From assembly GCF_002252585.1 (NCBI RefSeq), contig NZ_NQLD01000012.1: a stretch of DNA of 64,000 nt; one strand, 5' to 3'. The first letter of the stretch is position 1. Each line of letters begins with the position of its first letter. The notes under the pieces were generated by a model. It had not been told where the DNA came from, made no database searches, and was given only the letters and a program-made list of their open reading frames with translations. The position numbers were made by a program, and so were the translations under genes. The stretch comes from Methanocatella intestini (lineage in GTDB: Archaea > Methanobacteriota > Methanobacteria > Methanobacteriales > Methanobacteriaceae). Of the stretch, positions 1 through 8,441 are shown one piece after another.

Positions 1-584
1 GTTGCTTTTTTTACAACAGCTATCGGAGTGTCTTCATTGTATCCGACCAGCAATTCATCAACAACTTTATCAATCATACCAATTCCTAAAAAGATACACA
101 TAGTTGCATGATGTTTTGATAAGCTGGAAATGCTTTCACTACGTGGTTTTGGAGTTCTGCCTTCCGGACGTGTAATAATAACTGTTTGTGAAATTTCAGG
201 TAATGTCAATTCTGTTTCAAGTACACTGGCTGTACCAAATAGGGAACTTACTCCAGGAATAATATCATATTCAATATCATATTTCTGCAGCTCTCTTATT
301 TGCTCACCGATAGCTCCATAAATGGAAGGATCTCCAGTATGAACTCTAGCTACTAACTGTCCTTTAGAAGTTGCTTTGCGACAGATTTCAGTTGTTTCGT
401 CTAAATTTAATACAGCACTATTGTAAACAACACATTCTTTTTTTCTAGGATTTAAAACTTCTTTGTTAACTAAAGAACCAGCATAAACAATAACATCTGC
501 TTTTTCAATAACATTTCTTCCTTTAACAGTTACTAAATCCGGGTCACCAGGACCGGCTCCAATAAAGATTACTTTACCTTTCAT
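1..584 (-). CDS. cbiF: Cobalt-precorrin-4 C11-methyltransferase, 3' end cut by window
   Basis: Transfers a methyl group from S-adenosylmethionine to C11 of cobalt-precorrin-4 in anaerobic corrin (cobalamin) synthesis; in a methanogen this feeds the cofactor of the corrinoid methyltransferases. The visible 194 residues start at ATG 584 with MKGKVIFIGAGPGDPDLVTV, the N-terminal glycine-rich signature of the precorrin methylase family. They continue through VARVHTGDPSIYGAIGEQ and a PGVSSLFGTASVL stretch typical of CbiF/CobM. Family members are about 250 residues, so roughly the last 60 lie outside the window. The reading frame is open across the edge. The assignment within the methylase family to CbiF rests on these motifs and is fairly secure. 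Confidence 0.88.
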   Translation of the reverse strand, partial: MKGKVIFIGAGPGDPDLVTVKGRNVIEKADVIVYAGSLVNKEVLNPRKKECVVYNSAVLNLDETTEICRKATSKGQLVARVHTGDPSIYGAIGEQIRELQKYDIEYDIIPGVSSLFGTASVLETELTLPEISQTVIITRPEGRTPKPRSESISSLSKHHATMCIFLGIGMIDKVVDELLVGYNEDTPIAVVKKA

Positions 585-701
585 AATACAATTTTTTGAT
601 TTAACTTCTATTTAATGATTATGAAACTAAAAAAGAATTTAACACCAATATTTCACTTTAATTTAAACAAAGTTTATTAATTCTTAAGATAATTAAAAAA
701 T

Positions 702-1094
702 ATGAACGAAAAAGGATTTATATCAATAGAAGCCATTTTTTCTATTTTTATAATATTATTAATAGCTACATCATTATTGTTTTACGCTCAATCAAATTTG
801 GAATCAAATAAAAATATTGAATCAACTTTTAACCATAGGCTGATTTTAGATAATTTAGCTAATTGTATAAATCAGGTTAACTCAAATGGTGACGGTTTTT
901 CTAAAAAAGTTTTATTGCCTCAAAAAGAGTATTCTTATAAGATTACAGTTGAAAAAAGCAAATTAACAATTGAATACTCAAATAAAAAAGGTGAAGTAAC
1001 TATTTTGCCAATTGATATTAGTAGAAATTATGAGTTATACAGCGGACGGACTTATTTAATCGAAAAACAGGATGGAAAGATTGTGATAATATGA
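702..1094 (+). CDS. Prepilin-like (pseudopilin) secreted protein
   Basis: A 130-residue protein with the tripartite leader of a type IV prepilin: a short charged start (MNEKG), then a processing-site-like G-FISIE with glutamate at +5, then about 20 hydrophobic residues ending near LLFYAQ. The rest is a soluble Lys/Asn-rich domain of unknown function. Its stop overlaps the start of the next gene by 4 bp (ATGA at 1091-1094), so the two are probably co-translated and may be subunits of one small pilus or surface filament. The signal resembles the archaeal class III type but has F in place of the usual Q. No substrate or partner can be read from the sequence. Confidence 0.7.
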   Translation: MNEKGFISIEAIFSIFIILLIATSLLFYAQSNLESNKNIESTFNHRLILDNLANCINQVNSNGDGFSKKVLLPQKEYSYKITVEKSKLTIEYSNKKGEVTILPIDISRNYELYSGRTYLIEKQDGKIVII

Positions 1095-1585
1095 ATGATG
1101 AAAAAGGCCAGCTTAGCGGGGAATATTTACTGTTGATCGGGTCATTAATAACTGTTTTGATGATTTCAGCATTTTTGATAGGTAATGAAAACGAACTTAA
1201 CATAGCTATGGCTGCTGCTAAATCAGGTGTTAGTGAAGGTGTTGCATCATCATCAAGTGCCATATATCCAAAGGAAACATTTAATGAATATGATAATATG
1301 GACGGTTTAAAACATCCTTACAGTGTAAGTGTTTTGAATATTAGTTATAATTCATCGGGAATTGATAAAAACTATGGAAAACAGAAAATACAATTTAAAG
1401 TCTATGCAAAAGCAAGTCAGGATTATAATAAAAAAGAATTAGATTCAATTGGTGATAGGATTAATTATAATTTAAGAAAATCAATAGCTATAAGTTTTAA
1501 CACAACAAATTCCACAAATAAACTATATAATCCTGTATTTTCCAATAATTATGTTTTTACAACAGCAAATGTGGTATGGGTTTAA
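1091..1585 (+). CDS. Class III signal peptide (DUF361) pilin-like protein
   Basis: A 164-residue protein whose N-terminus contains QLSGEYLLL, an exact match to the QXSXEXXXL motif of archaeal class III signal peptides. Known members are cleaved by the prepilin peptidase EppA and form type IV-like pili. The motif is preceded by the basic start MNDEKG and followed by a hydrophobic helix to about residue 30. The remainder is Ser/Asn/Tyr-rich and probably extracellular, with several NxS/NxT sequons. It is translationally coupled to the upstream prepilin-like gene, so the pair is likely a two-pilin operon. The function beyond pilin-like export is inferred. Confidence 0.78.
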   Translation: MNDEKGQLSGEYLLLIGSLITVLMISAFLIGNENELNIAMAAAKSGVSEGVASSSSAIYPKETFNEYDNMDGLKHPYSVSVLNISYNSSGIDKNYGKQKIQFKVYAKASQDYNKKELDSIGDRINYNLRKSIAISFNTTNSTNKLYNPVFSNNYVFTTANVVWV

Positions 1586-1610
1586 ATATTATTAAAAATA
1601 ATTAATCTTT

Positions 1611-1979
1611 ATGTATAGTCAGGATGAAAAAGATGAGCTTTTAAATGAGCTGAAAGAAATGGAAAGTCTTCAGATAGATATGGATAATGAAGGTAAAATT
1701 TTACAGAATGATATTATTGACTTTCTGTTAAACGGAAAAGGAAATTTGGAAGATTTGGGAGACAGAATTGAATTATATCTTTATGAATTTAAGCTGTTTT
1801 GTAGAAAACCAGTAAGATTCGGTCAGAAGGATTTTGATGTTTATTTAAATGCTGTAGATATTCCTTTTGAAAAATTAGATGCTCTTTTAAAGGATTTGGA
1901 TAAATTTAATTTGGTGATTTATACAGAAATAGATAAGGGATTTAGTGTATTAAATCTAAATCTTCTGTTAAAAGATTAG
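1611..1979 (+). CDS. Hypothetical acidic protein
   Basis: A 122-residue soluble protein that I do not recognise. It is rich in Leu, Asp, Glu and Lys, with predicted helices and no signal peptide, membrane segment or cysteine pair (one Cys, near residue 64). It lies 25 bp behind the class III pilin-like gene on the same strand and may be in its operon, but no clear Shine-Dalgarno site precedes ATG 1611. Its 3' end overlaps by 4 bp the end of the convergent tatD-like gene. An accessory role with the pilins is possible but unproven. Confidence 0.6.
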   Translation: MYSQDEKDELLNELKEMESLQIDMDNEGKILQNDIIDFLLNGKGNLEDLGDRIELYLYEFKLFCRKPVRFGQKDFDVYLNAVDIPFEKLDALLKDLDKFNLVIYTEIDKGFSVLNLNLLLKD

Positions 1980-2737
1980 ATATTAAATACTCTTTTTGCA
2001 TTGTTGGTTGTTATTTCATCAACAGTGTTTAAATCCATTTCTTTAATTTCAGCTATTTTTTCACAAGCTTTAATAACATTAGCTGGTTCGTTTCTTTCTT
2101 CTTTTGTCATAGCCAGATACGGGCTGTCGGTTTCAGTTAAAACATGATCCAATTTAATGTCTTTTATTAATTCCTGATGTCTTTGTGAGTAACAAAGCAT
2201 TGTGGAAAAGCTCATATAATAGTTGTCATGTTCCATTATTCTTTTAGCTGTTTTTAAACTTCCGCTAAAGCAGTGAAACACTACATATGGCAGGTCTTCG
2301 TATTCGTTAATAATATTCAGTGCTTTTTTCTCACAGTCACGAACATGCATAAGCAATGGGACTTTATAGTCATTAGCTATTTCAATAAAGCTAGTAAATA
2401 TTTCTTTTTGTCTTGCTCTTAAGGATTTATCTTTTACATAAAAAAAGTCCATTCCTACTTCACCAATAGCTACAATATCATTAATATTATCAATTAAATG
2501 TTTTTGAGCTTCGTGCAGTTCTTCATTTGTACATTTCTGTGAAGTTACAGGATGAAATCCGAAAGTTGGATAAATAAATCCTTCATTTTCTTTTGATAAA
2601 TTTAATACAGTTTGATTGCCTTCAAGGCTTGTTCCAGAGTCAATTACTGCATCCAGCTTTTCTTTTGCTCTTTTGATTACATCTGTTCTGTCGCTGTCAT
2701 AATCTTCAAAATCTATGTGGCAATGTGTATCTATCAT
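1976..2737 (-). CDS. TatD family metal-dependent hydrolase (DNase)
   Basis: A 253-residue amidohydrolase-fold enzyme of the TatD family, known as Mg-dependent 3'-5' deoxyribonucleases and phosphodiesterases. The full metal-ligand set is visible: DTHCHIDFED at the N-terminus (HxH), IGEVGMDF (bridging Glu), LMHVRD, VFHCFSG and TETDSPY near the end (catalytic Asp). The length is normal. Start ATG 2737 lies 5 bp after the stop of the cis-prenyltransferase gene, with GGAG upstream, so the two are an operon. The cellular substrate is not known; DNA repair or nucleic acid turnover is likely from the family. Confidence 0.88.
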   Translation of the reverse strand: MIDTHCHIDFEDYDSDRTDVIKRAKEKLDAVIDSGTSLEGNQTVLNLSKENEGFIYPTFGFHPVTSQKCTNEELHEAQKHLIDNINDIVAIGEVGMDFFYVKDKSLRARQKEIFTSFIEIANDYKVPLLMHVRDCEKKALNIINEYEDLPYVVFHCFSGSLKTAKRIMEHDNYYMSFSTMLCYSQRHQELIKDIKLDHVLTETDSPYLAMTKEERNEPANVIKACEKIAEIKEMDLNTVDEITTNNAKRVFNI

Positions 2738-2742
2738 ATTTT

Positions 2743-3507
2743 TTATACTCCAAATCTACGTTCTCTTTCTTGGTATGATCTGATAGCTCTTAAGAAATCT
2801 ACTTTCCTAAGTTCTGGCCATAAACTTTCACAGAAGTATAATTCAGAGTATGAGGATTGCCATAGTAAGAATCCGCTTAATCTTTCTTCTCCGCTTGTTC
2901 TGATGATTAGATTAGGATCATCTAATCCTGCAGTATAAAGGTTTTTACTTATTAAATCTTCATCAACATCATCAACTGTTATTAATCCTTTTTCAACATC
3001 TTTGATGATTTTTTTAACTGAATCTACAATTTCTAAACGACCGTCATATCCAATAGCTAAATTAAGTTGTCTTTTGTTATAATGTTTAGTTGCTTCTTCG
3101 GCATCGTTAATAGCTTCTTTTACATTATCAGGTAATAAATCGATTCTTCCTACTACTTTGACTTTTACTTCGTTTTTATGGATTTTTTCATGATCAACAA
3201 GTCTTTTAAAGTTTTTAAAGAATAAATTCATCAGTCCTTCTACTTCATGTTCTGGTCTGTTAAAATTTTCTGTTGAGAATGCATATGCTGTTACTATTTC
3301 AATTCCAAGTTCTATTGTCCAGTCTAAAACTTTTTCTAGAGTGTCTACTCCAATTTCATGTCCTGTTACAACATCCATATTTCCCTGAATCTTAGAATAA
3401 CGTCTGTTACCATCCATGATGATTGCAACATGTTTAGGCATTTTGGAGGATTCTAAATTTCTGGAAATATACCATTCATATATTTTATAAATAAAATTTT
3501 CACCCAT
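2743..3507 (-). CDS. uppS: Polycis-undecaprenyl diphosphate synthase (cis-prenyltransferase)
   Basis: A 254-residue cis-isoprenyl diphosphate synthase making the long-chain polyprenyl carrier lipid for glycan assembly (pseudomurein, N-glycans). In archaea the usual primer is geranylgeranyl diphosphate. Diagnostic motifs are AIIMDGNRRYSK (catalytic Asp, diphosphate binding), GHEIGVDTLEKVLDW, TAYAFSTENFNRP and the C-terminal RTSGEERLSGFLLWQ plus SELYF. Start ATG 3507 is preceded by CAGGTAG. It is co-transcribed with the downstream TatD gene. Carrier lipid synthesis fits the GlcNAc-1-P transferase and polyprenol-kinase-like genes found elsewhere in the window. Confidence 0.92.
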   Translation of the reverse strand: MGENFIYKIYEWYISRNLESSKMPKHVAIIMDGNRRYSKIQGNMDVVTGHEIGVDTLEKVLDWTIELGIEIVTAYAFSTENFNRPEHEVEGLMNLFFKNFKRLVDHEKIHKNEVKVKVVGRIDLLPDNVKEAINDAEEATKHYNKRQLNLAIGYDGRLEIVDSVKKIIKDVEKGLITVDDVDEDLISKNLYTAGLDDPNLIIRTSGEERLSGFLLWQSSYSELYFCESLWPELRKVDFLRAIRSYQERERRFGV

Positions 3508-3563
3508 AATAACTACCTGAAGTAAATAATTGTCTATTAATAAATATATATTATTTAATGCTT

Positions 3564-4280
3564 TTAAAGTTTGGCCAATTTATATGCTAATTCTAAGCTG
3601 CGTAAATAACCTTCTGTACTTTGATCACGGCTGGTGTCAATGTATATTTCATTAATACCAAATGTTATTGCTCCAAAGCTTGGCCATGAGTTTAATAAAA
3701 CAAGGGTTCTAAAAATAGTATTTCCTACAATTCCATTTGGAGCTATTAGTATGTTACATTTATTTTTTATAGCCTGGTCAATTAATACACACTGGTTTTC
3801 AATTTTTTGATTTGTATGCTTTTCAATTAATTTGCTGAGCTTTTCAGTATCATCCAGTGACTGGTTAATTTCTTTGCTTCTGCCGTAATCTCCAGGTCTT
3901 GCATATGAAAGTGTAGCTATTTTAGGAGTTTTTTCAAGTTTTTTCATGAAATTTATACAATGAATAGCTATATTAAGCTTTTCTTCTAATGTGTTTCCCT
4001 CATCAATGCCGACAGAGCTTATTAAAAATTCATGACCTTCGCCATTGATGTAGGTGGCTCTTGATATTTTGGGATAACTTTCTTTTAGTTGTTTTAAAAC
4101 ATTAGATGCAGATAGTGAGCCTCTTATTGTTGCATTTATATTTTTGTCTGAAATACTTTTGGCAAGTTTTTCGTCATTTTCGATTAATTCCATATTGACA
4201 TCTGGTTTTTGTGTTTTAAAAATATCACAGGCTTCTAAGATGTTTTTATTTTCTCCAACTCCAACAGCTATAGTTATCAT
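3564..4280 (-). CDS. mtxX: Methanogenesis marker protein 4 / MtxX family
   Basis: A 238-residue protein resembling MtxX, described as a putative methyltransferase-associated protein and as methanogenesis marker 4, distantly related to phosphate acetyl/butyryl transferases. Seen: MITIAVGVGENKNILEA at the start, NATIRGSLSASNVL, ATLSYARPGDYGRS, ILIAPNGIVGNTIFRTLVLL and a Gly/Ser-rich tail. The family is essentially restricted to methanogens, but its biochemical role is unknown. It starts at ATG 4280, divergent from tetR, and is followed by uppS and tatD on the same strand after a 56 bp gap. I am fairly sure of the family and unsure of the function. Confidence 0.8.
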   Translation of the reverse strand: MITIAVGVGENKNILEACDIFKTQKPDVNMELIENDEKLAKSISDKNINATIRGSLSASNVLKQLKESYPKISRATYINGEGHEFLISSVGIDEGNTLEEKLNIAIHCINFMKKLEKTPKIATLSYARPGDYGRSKEINQSLDDTEKLSKLIEKHTNQKIENQCVLIDQAIKNKCNILIAPNGIVGNTIFRTLVLLNSWPSFGAITFGINEIYIDTSRDQSTEGYLRSLELAYKLAKL

Positions 4281-4342
4281 TAATTTTAATTATTCCTTTA
4301 GTATTATTTATAGCTATTTTTTTAAAGTGTAAAAACTAAACA

Positions 4343-4369
4343 TTTATATGTAAGTAAGCACTTACTTAC
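4343..4369 (+). promoter_or_regulatory. tetR promoter with overlapping perfect operator palindrome
   Basis: A TATA-like element (TTTATATG, 4343-4350) is followed at once by a perfect inverted repeat at 4350-4369 (GTAAGTAAG-CA-CTTACTTAC, 9 bp arms, 2 bp spacer), ending 3 bp before ATG 4373. The expected archaeal start site, about 25 bp past the TATA box, falls at or next to the ATG, so the transcript would be nearly leaderless. A palindrome placed between TATA box and start codon is a classic site for autorepression by the TetR protein encoded directly downstream. Confidence 0.75.
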
Positions 4370-4372
4370 ATT

Positions 4373-4963
4373 ATGGAAATTGAACTAGATAAAACAGAAC
4401 AAAAAATTGTTGATGCAACAATATTTCTTTTAGATAAGAAAGGGATGAACGGCACAACAACTAAAAAAATAGCTAAAAAAGCTGAAGTTAGTGAAGTTAC
4501 TGTTTTTAGAAAGTTTAAATCTAAAGATAATCTTTTAAAAATAGCTAAGATTTATTATTCAGATTATTTCCTAGAGAAAATAAGTGATATTTTCACTAAT
4601 TACGAAGATACAGATTTGGAATCATTATTAAAGAATACATGGTGGAAACTTGTAAATTTTTTAGATAATAATATGGACATTATTAAAATAGCTTTAGATG
4701 AGCTAATGTCCAGTCCTGAAGAAGAAAAAATGTTTTCAAAATTTTCAGATGAAGTTCTTAAAAATCTGACCAATATTTTCCAGGAACAGATTGATAAAGG
4801 AAAAATACGTAAAATCAATCCTTCAGCAGCAGCATTAACTGTGTTTAGTGTAATTGTTGAAGGAATAATATTCTGGAAATTCGAATCAAAAGTTTCCAAT
4901 GATGATACTAATAAATATCTTGATGATTTTTTAGATATATTTATTAACGGTATAACCAACTAA
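4373..4963 (+). CDS. TetR/AcrR family transcriptional regulator
   Basis: A 196-residue TetR-family repressor. The N-terminal helix-turn-helix is clear: MNGTTTKKIAKKAEVSEVTV and FRKFKSKDNLLK at roughly residues 24-55. A C-terminal helical ligand-binding domain ends near residue 195. It starts at ATG 4373, only 3 bp beyond a perfect 20 bp palindrome that is probably its own operator. The downstream YhgE/Pip-like membrane protein follows within 15 bp, so I infer an autoregulated two-gene operon in which an effector (lipophilic compound or drug) relieves repression of the membrane protein. The effector is unknown. Confidence 0.9.
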   Translation: MEIELDKTEQKIVDATIFLLDKKGMNGTTTKKIAKKAEVSEVTVFRKFKSKDNLLKIAKIYYSDYFLEKISDIFTNYEDTDLESLLKNTWWKLVNFLDNNMDIIKIALDELMSSPEEEKMFSKFSDEVLKNLTNIFQEQIDKGKIRKINPSAAALTVFSVIVEGIIFWKFESKVSNDDTNKYLDDFLDIFINGITN

Positions 4964-4976
4964 AACGGTGGAACTA

Positions 4977-6242
4977 ATGTCAATAGATAAAATATTTCAT
5001 ATAATGAAAAAGGATTCAAAAGCAATCTTTAAAAATCCTGCTGTTGTTATTACAATAATAGCAATTATTATTTTACCATCCTTATATGCACTTTTAAATA
5101 TTGATGCATGCTGGGATCCTTATGGAAATACAGATAATTTGGATTTTGCAGTAGTAAACAATGATCAAAACGCAACATATAACAATGCTTCATATAACTT
5201 TGGAGATAAGGTAATTGATAAATTGGAAGACAATGATGATTTTGCATGGGATTTTGTAGACGAGGATGATGCCCGGGACGGGGTGGAAAATGGAACGTAT
5301 TATGCTGCTATAATAATACCTGAGAATTTCTCCTCAAATTTATTATCAATCAATGATCAAAATCCAAAACAAGCAGAATTAACATATTTAATAAATGAAA
5401 AAACAAATCCTGTTGCTTCAAGAATGAGTAACAATGCAGTAAATCAGATACAAAGTAAAATAAATGATGAGGTTATTCAAACTGTAAACGGTGTAGCATT
5501 TAACCAATTATCAGTAATGGGTCAAACAACACCTCAATCAAGCTTATCACAATTATCTTATATGAATTCAAGTGGTGTAGATAACTATTTCTACTCCCCA
5601 ACTGAAGTTACAAAAGAAAAAATAAATCCTGTAGATAATTACGGTTCAGAAGTATCTCCGTTTTACATAGTACTTTCAATATGGGTTGGTTGTGTAATTT
5701 CAATTGCATTGATTAAAGCAAGATACTTAGGTGAATCATTATACAAACCATTAGAACTTTATTTCGGTAGAATGGGATTATTTTTAGTAATAGGATTATT
5801 GCAATCAACAGTAACAATAATTGGTGCATTCTGGTTAGGAATTGAAGTCTCTAATCCTGGACTGTTCATAGGATGTGTTTATTTAATAACATTAGCATTT
5901 ATGACATTTATTTATTCATTGCTGTCATTATTTGGTAATGGTGGTAAAGCATTAGCTATTATTATATTGGTACTTCAAATATCTACAACAAATGGTATTT
6001 ATCCGGTATATGTAATGAATGACTTTTTCCAAGCATTAAGTCCATATTTACCTATGACTCATGCTATAGCTTTACTTAGAAATGCATTACTTGGTGTTTA
6101 TTGGCCAACATTTTTCACTGGTGTTTATGCAATGATTGGAATGATTATTGGAACATTGATTGTAACAATTATTATTAAAGAAAAATTCGATAAAGTAGCT
6201 AATAAATTTGAACAAGCATTAAAAGACTCAGGATTATTCTAA
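4977..6242 (+). CDS. YhgE/Pip-type (ABC-2 permease-like) membrane protein
   Basis: A 421-residue membrane protein. An N-terminal membrane segment (ITIIAIIILPSLYALLNI) is followed by an extracellular domain of about 190 residues beginning with the YhgE/Pip-like ACWDPYGNTDNLDFAVVNND, then about five C-terminal membrane helices from residue 225 on. This is the architecture of YhgE/Pip and ABC-2 type export permeases, which act in export or as phage receptors in bacteria. Bacterial YhgE proteins are usually longer, with a coiled-coil midsection that is reduced here. A longer GTG start at 4968 is possible, but GGTGG (4966-4970) looks like the ribosome-binding site for ATG 4977. The gene is controlled by the upstream TetR gene; the substrate is unknown. 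Confidence 0.8.
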   Translation: MSIDKIFHIMKKDSKAIFKNPAVVITIIAIIILPSLYALLNIDACWDPYGNTDNLDFAVVNNDQNATYNNASYNFGDKVIDKLEDNDDFAWDFVDEDDARDGVENGTYYAAIIIPENFSSNLLSINDQNPKQAELTYLINEKTNPVASRMSNNAVNQIQSKINDEVIQTVNGVAFNQLSVMGQTTPQSSLSQLSYMNSSGVDNYFYSPTEVTKEKINPVDNYGSEVSPFYIVLSIWVGCVISIALIKARYLGESLYKPLELYFGRMGLFLVIGLLQSTVTIIGAFWLGIEVSNPGLFIGCVYLITLAFMTFIYSLLSLFGNGGKALAIIILVLQISTTNGIYPVYVMNDFFQALSPYLPMTHAIALLRNALLGVYWPTFFTGVYAMIGMIIGTLIVTIIIKEKFDKVANKFEQALKDSGLF

Positions 6243-6262
6243 TTCCTGAGCTTTATTTTTTT
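6227..6262 (+). terminator. Hairpin and T-tract after the tetR operon
   Basis: CTCAGGA (6227-6233) pairs with TCCTGAG (6244-6250), and the stem is followed by a run of T. It spans the stop codon of the permease gene and separates it from the convergent gene. Confidence 0.6.
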
Positions 6263-6276
6263 TAAATCTTAAATTT

Positions 6277-6888
6277 TTATGTATGGTAACATCCTGCATT
6301 ATAATCATATGGAACATATGCTCCCATATCATTTCCTTCATCATCCATACCTGGAATATAGTGCCATCCTTTAGCAGCTGCTTCTTCACGACTAACTCCT
6401 AAACAATCATAATCAGGTCCATATCCAGTTTTATACGAATATCCGTCTTCACTCATTATGTTTTCAGTTTTATCGCTGGAACTACTTTCACTATTACTTA
6501 ATGATGTGGTTTGGTCAGATATTGTTAATGATTGTGTAGTTTCACTTTTGGAATATTTGTCGTTTCCGTTGTAAATGACTTTTACAGTGTATTGTCCGTC
6601 ACTGATTCTGTTAAGTTGTAGCACGCCATTGCCCATTTCATCAGTTGTTACTTGTTGATTCTTTTCATTTTCAATTATTATATCTACTTTTTGATCAGAT
6701 ATGGGATTTCCATTTGAATCTTTTAGTGTAATTGAAATTGTGTCTCCATTTTTTAAAGTATCCTTGCTTATAATATTTATTTCACTGGATTCCTTTCCAA
6801 AATTAGTCATTAATGTTATTAGTGTTAAAAGTAGGATAACAACAATTATTAACAGTATGACGATAAGTTTCTTCTTATCTTTTTTCAT
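6277..6888 (-). CDS. Membrane-anchored Ig-like domain protein
   Basis: A 203-residue protein with a lysine-rich start (MKKDKKK), one strong membrane helix (residues 8-28) and an external part. Residues 35-125 look like a bacterial-Ig-like domain (GDTISITLKDSNGNPISDQK, then GVLQLNRISDGQYTVKVIYN), the same fold type repeated in the giant adhesins at the right end of the window. A Ser-rich linker and a Tyr/Gly/Asp-rich tail with two cysteines (DYDCLGVSREEAAAKGWHY and NAGCYHT) follow. GAGG lies before ATG 6888. It is probably exposed on the outside of the membrane; the function is unknown. Confidence 0.65.
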   Translation of the reverse strand: MKKDKKKLIVILLIIVVILLLTLITLMTNFGKESSEINIISKDTLKNGDTISITLKDSNGNPISDQKVDIIIENEKNQQVTTDEMGNGVLQLNRISDGQYTVKVIYNGNDKYSKSETTQSLTISDQTTSLSNSESSSSDKTENIMSEDGYSYKTGYGPDYDCLGVSREEAAAKGWHYIPGMDDEGNDMGAYVPYDYNAGCYHT

Positions 6889-6973
6889 TTCATTTCCTCA
6901 ATTATTTTAGTATTAATATATTGTATTAAAGAGGTTATAAATTTAGTTGTAAAAAAAGTAAAAAATAAAGAAA

Positions 6974-8350
6974 TTAATCTTTATTAAAATCTTTGATAGC
7001 TTCATCAACTATTTCTAAAACAGATTTGGATAAATCAGGATATTTGTAATTTATTGGAACTGGTATATTGTCACAGTATACCACATCTAAACCAGCTTTT
7101 ATTGAGTCTTTAGTAGCTACATCAACAGCAGCTGCTTTAAGTTCAGTAAGCATTATATCTGCTTCATCCATGTGTTTTTCTATGTCTTTTTTCAAAAGAG
7201 GTCTGTTGGATAAGTGTGGGGTGGTTCCAACGATTTCACAGTTATAATTGGTTTCCAGATAGTCAACTAATTCATGTTCAATACTTTTTGGAGCAGTTGT
7301 AGCAAACAGCACTTTTTTACCGGAAATATCTGCTAACGGTTTTGGTCTAAATACAGTTGAGATTACTTTTGCTTTTGGATTTATTTCTTTTATAAAGTGT
7401 TCAATGTATTCTCTTTTTTCTTCATTGCACATTGGTTCTTCACACATTGTTAAAATAATTAAATCACCAAGACCAATTCTATAAGGTCCAAAATAATCTA
7501 TAATATTGTTTAATGGTTGATTTGCACCGATAAGTACAATATTTTTATCTGTTTTAATTGGAGGAATTGCTGCTCCACTACCTTCAAATATAGCAAATTT
7601 AGAATCTACCTGATTAGCTAATTTCGCTCCTTTTTTCATATTGGTTAAAAAGACTTCACCTGCCATTCCACCTCCACAACGTCTGCAGCCTATTGTTAAG
7701 ATTCTGCTCATTAAAGCATCTTCCCAGTGATCACTAGCTGCATGAACTCCTTTTTCAGACTGTTCCAATAAAAATTCAGGGGTTATTTCAAGCTGTTCTC
7801 CGTGAACTATTTCCGGTTCTTGAGGTCCGCCTCTTCCCATGGCTATTACACATGGTTCATATCCGTTTTTATCAATTAATCTGGATACAAATCCTGAAAC
7901 TGCTGTTTTTCCTATTCTTTTTCCAGTTCCGATTATTTTTATTGAAGGTTTTTCCATTATTTCATATTGTGTAACTGGATCAAATTTAAAATCAGGACCC
8001 TGATAACTTACCCCTTGTGCAAGTGTTTTACAAGCTATTTTAAATCGTTTAGGATAATCCAGGATAGGTTCATCACTTAAATCCATCACAGCATCTACAT
8101 CATATTTTTTAATCATTTCTACAATAATGTCATAGGGAATATCATCATTTTTTGCAAATTGCACTGGAACACCTAAAACTTCAGAATATGATTCTTCAGA
8201 GTCATCTCTTAATTTTTCAGTTCCTCCAATGAAAACAGCAGCTACTATGTCGACATGTTCTAAGTTATTTAAAACATCGATTGATTCTTGGGTGACAGGA
8301 AGGTAATGTTCTCCGTCAACTAAACAGAGCATTTTACTAGTACTTTTCAT
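6974..8350 (-). CDS. cpgS: Cyclic 2,3-diphosphoglycerate synthetase
   Basis: A 458-residue ATP-dependent enzyme that closes 2,3-diphosphoglycerate to cyclic 2,3-diphosphoglycerate, a phosphate store and thermoprotectant solute found in several methanogens, including Methanobrevibacter. Seen: MLCLVDGEHYLPVTQESIDV at the start and a P-loop-like IIGTGKRIGKTAVSG near residue 145. AMGRGGPQEPE and a cysteine-bearing GCRRCGGGMAGE segment follow, with LIGANQPLNNIIDYFGPYR further on. A GTG at 8359 would add three residues, but GTGAT there fits better as the ribosome-binding site for ATG 8350. It is transcribed alone or with the downstream Ig-like gene (85 bp gap). Confidence 0.88.
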   Translation of the reverse strand: MKSTSKMLCLVDGEHYLPVTQESIDVLNNLEHVDIVAAVFIGGTEKLRDDSEESYSEVLGVPVQFAKNDDIPYDIIVEMIKKYDVDAVMDLSDEPILDYPKRFKIACKTLAQGVSYQGPDFKFDPVTQYEIMEKPSIKIIGTGKRIGKTAVSGFVSRLIDKNGYEPCVIAMGRGGPQEPEIVHGEQLEITPEFLLEQSEKGVHAASDHWEDALMSRILTIGCRRCGGGMAGEVFLTNMKKGAKLANQVDSKFAIFEGSGAAIPPIKTDKNIVLIGANQPLNNIIDYFGPYRIGLGDLIILTMCEEPMCNEEKREYIEHFIKEINPKAKVISTVFRPKPLADISGKKVLFATTAPKSIEHELVDYLETNYNCEIVGTTPHLSNRPLLKKDIEKHMDEADIMLTELKAAAVDVATKDSIKAGLDVVYCDNIPVPINYKYPDLSKSVLEIVDEAIKDFNKD

Positions 8351-8441
8351 ATTAATCACTTTGGATTTTTTTGATTAATTAGTATTATGGTAAGTAATAG
8401 TATTAAAAATATTTGAATTTAAAAAAAGAAGAAAATGGGAT

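Noticed and set aside
130..321. Rightward 63-codon frame over cbiF
   Set aside because: It lies antisense to a clear precorrin methylase and has no ribosome-binding site or recognisable protein.
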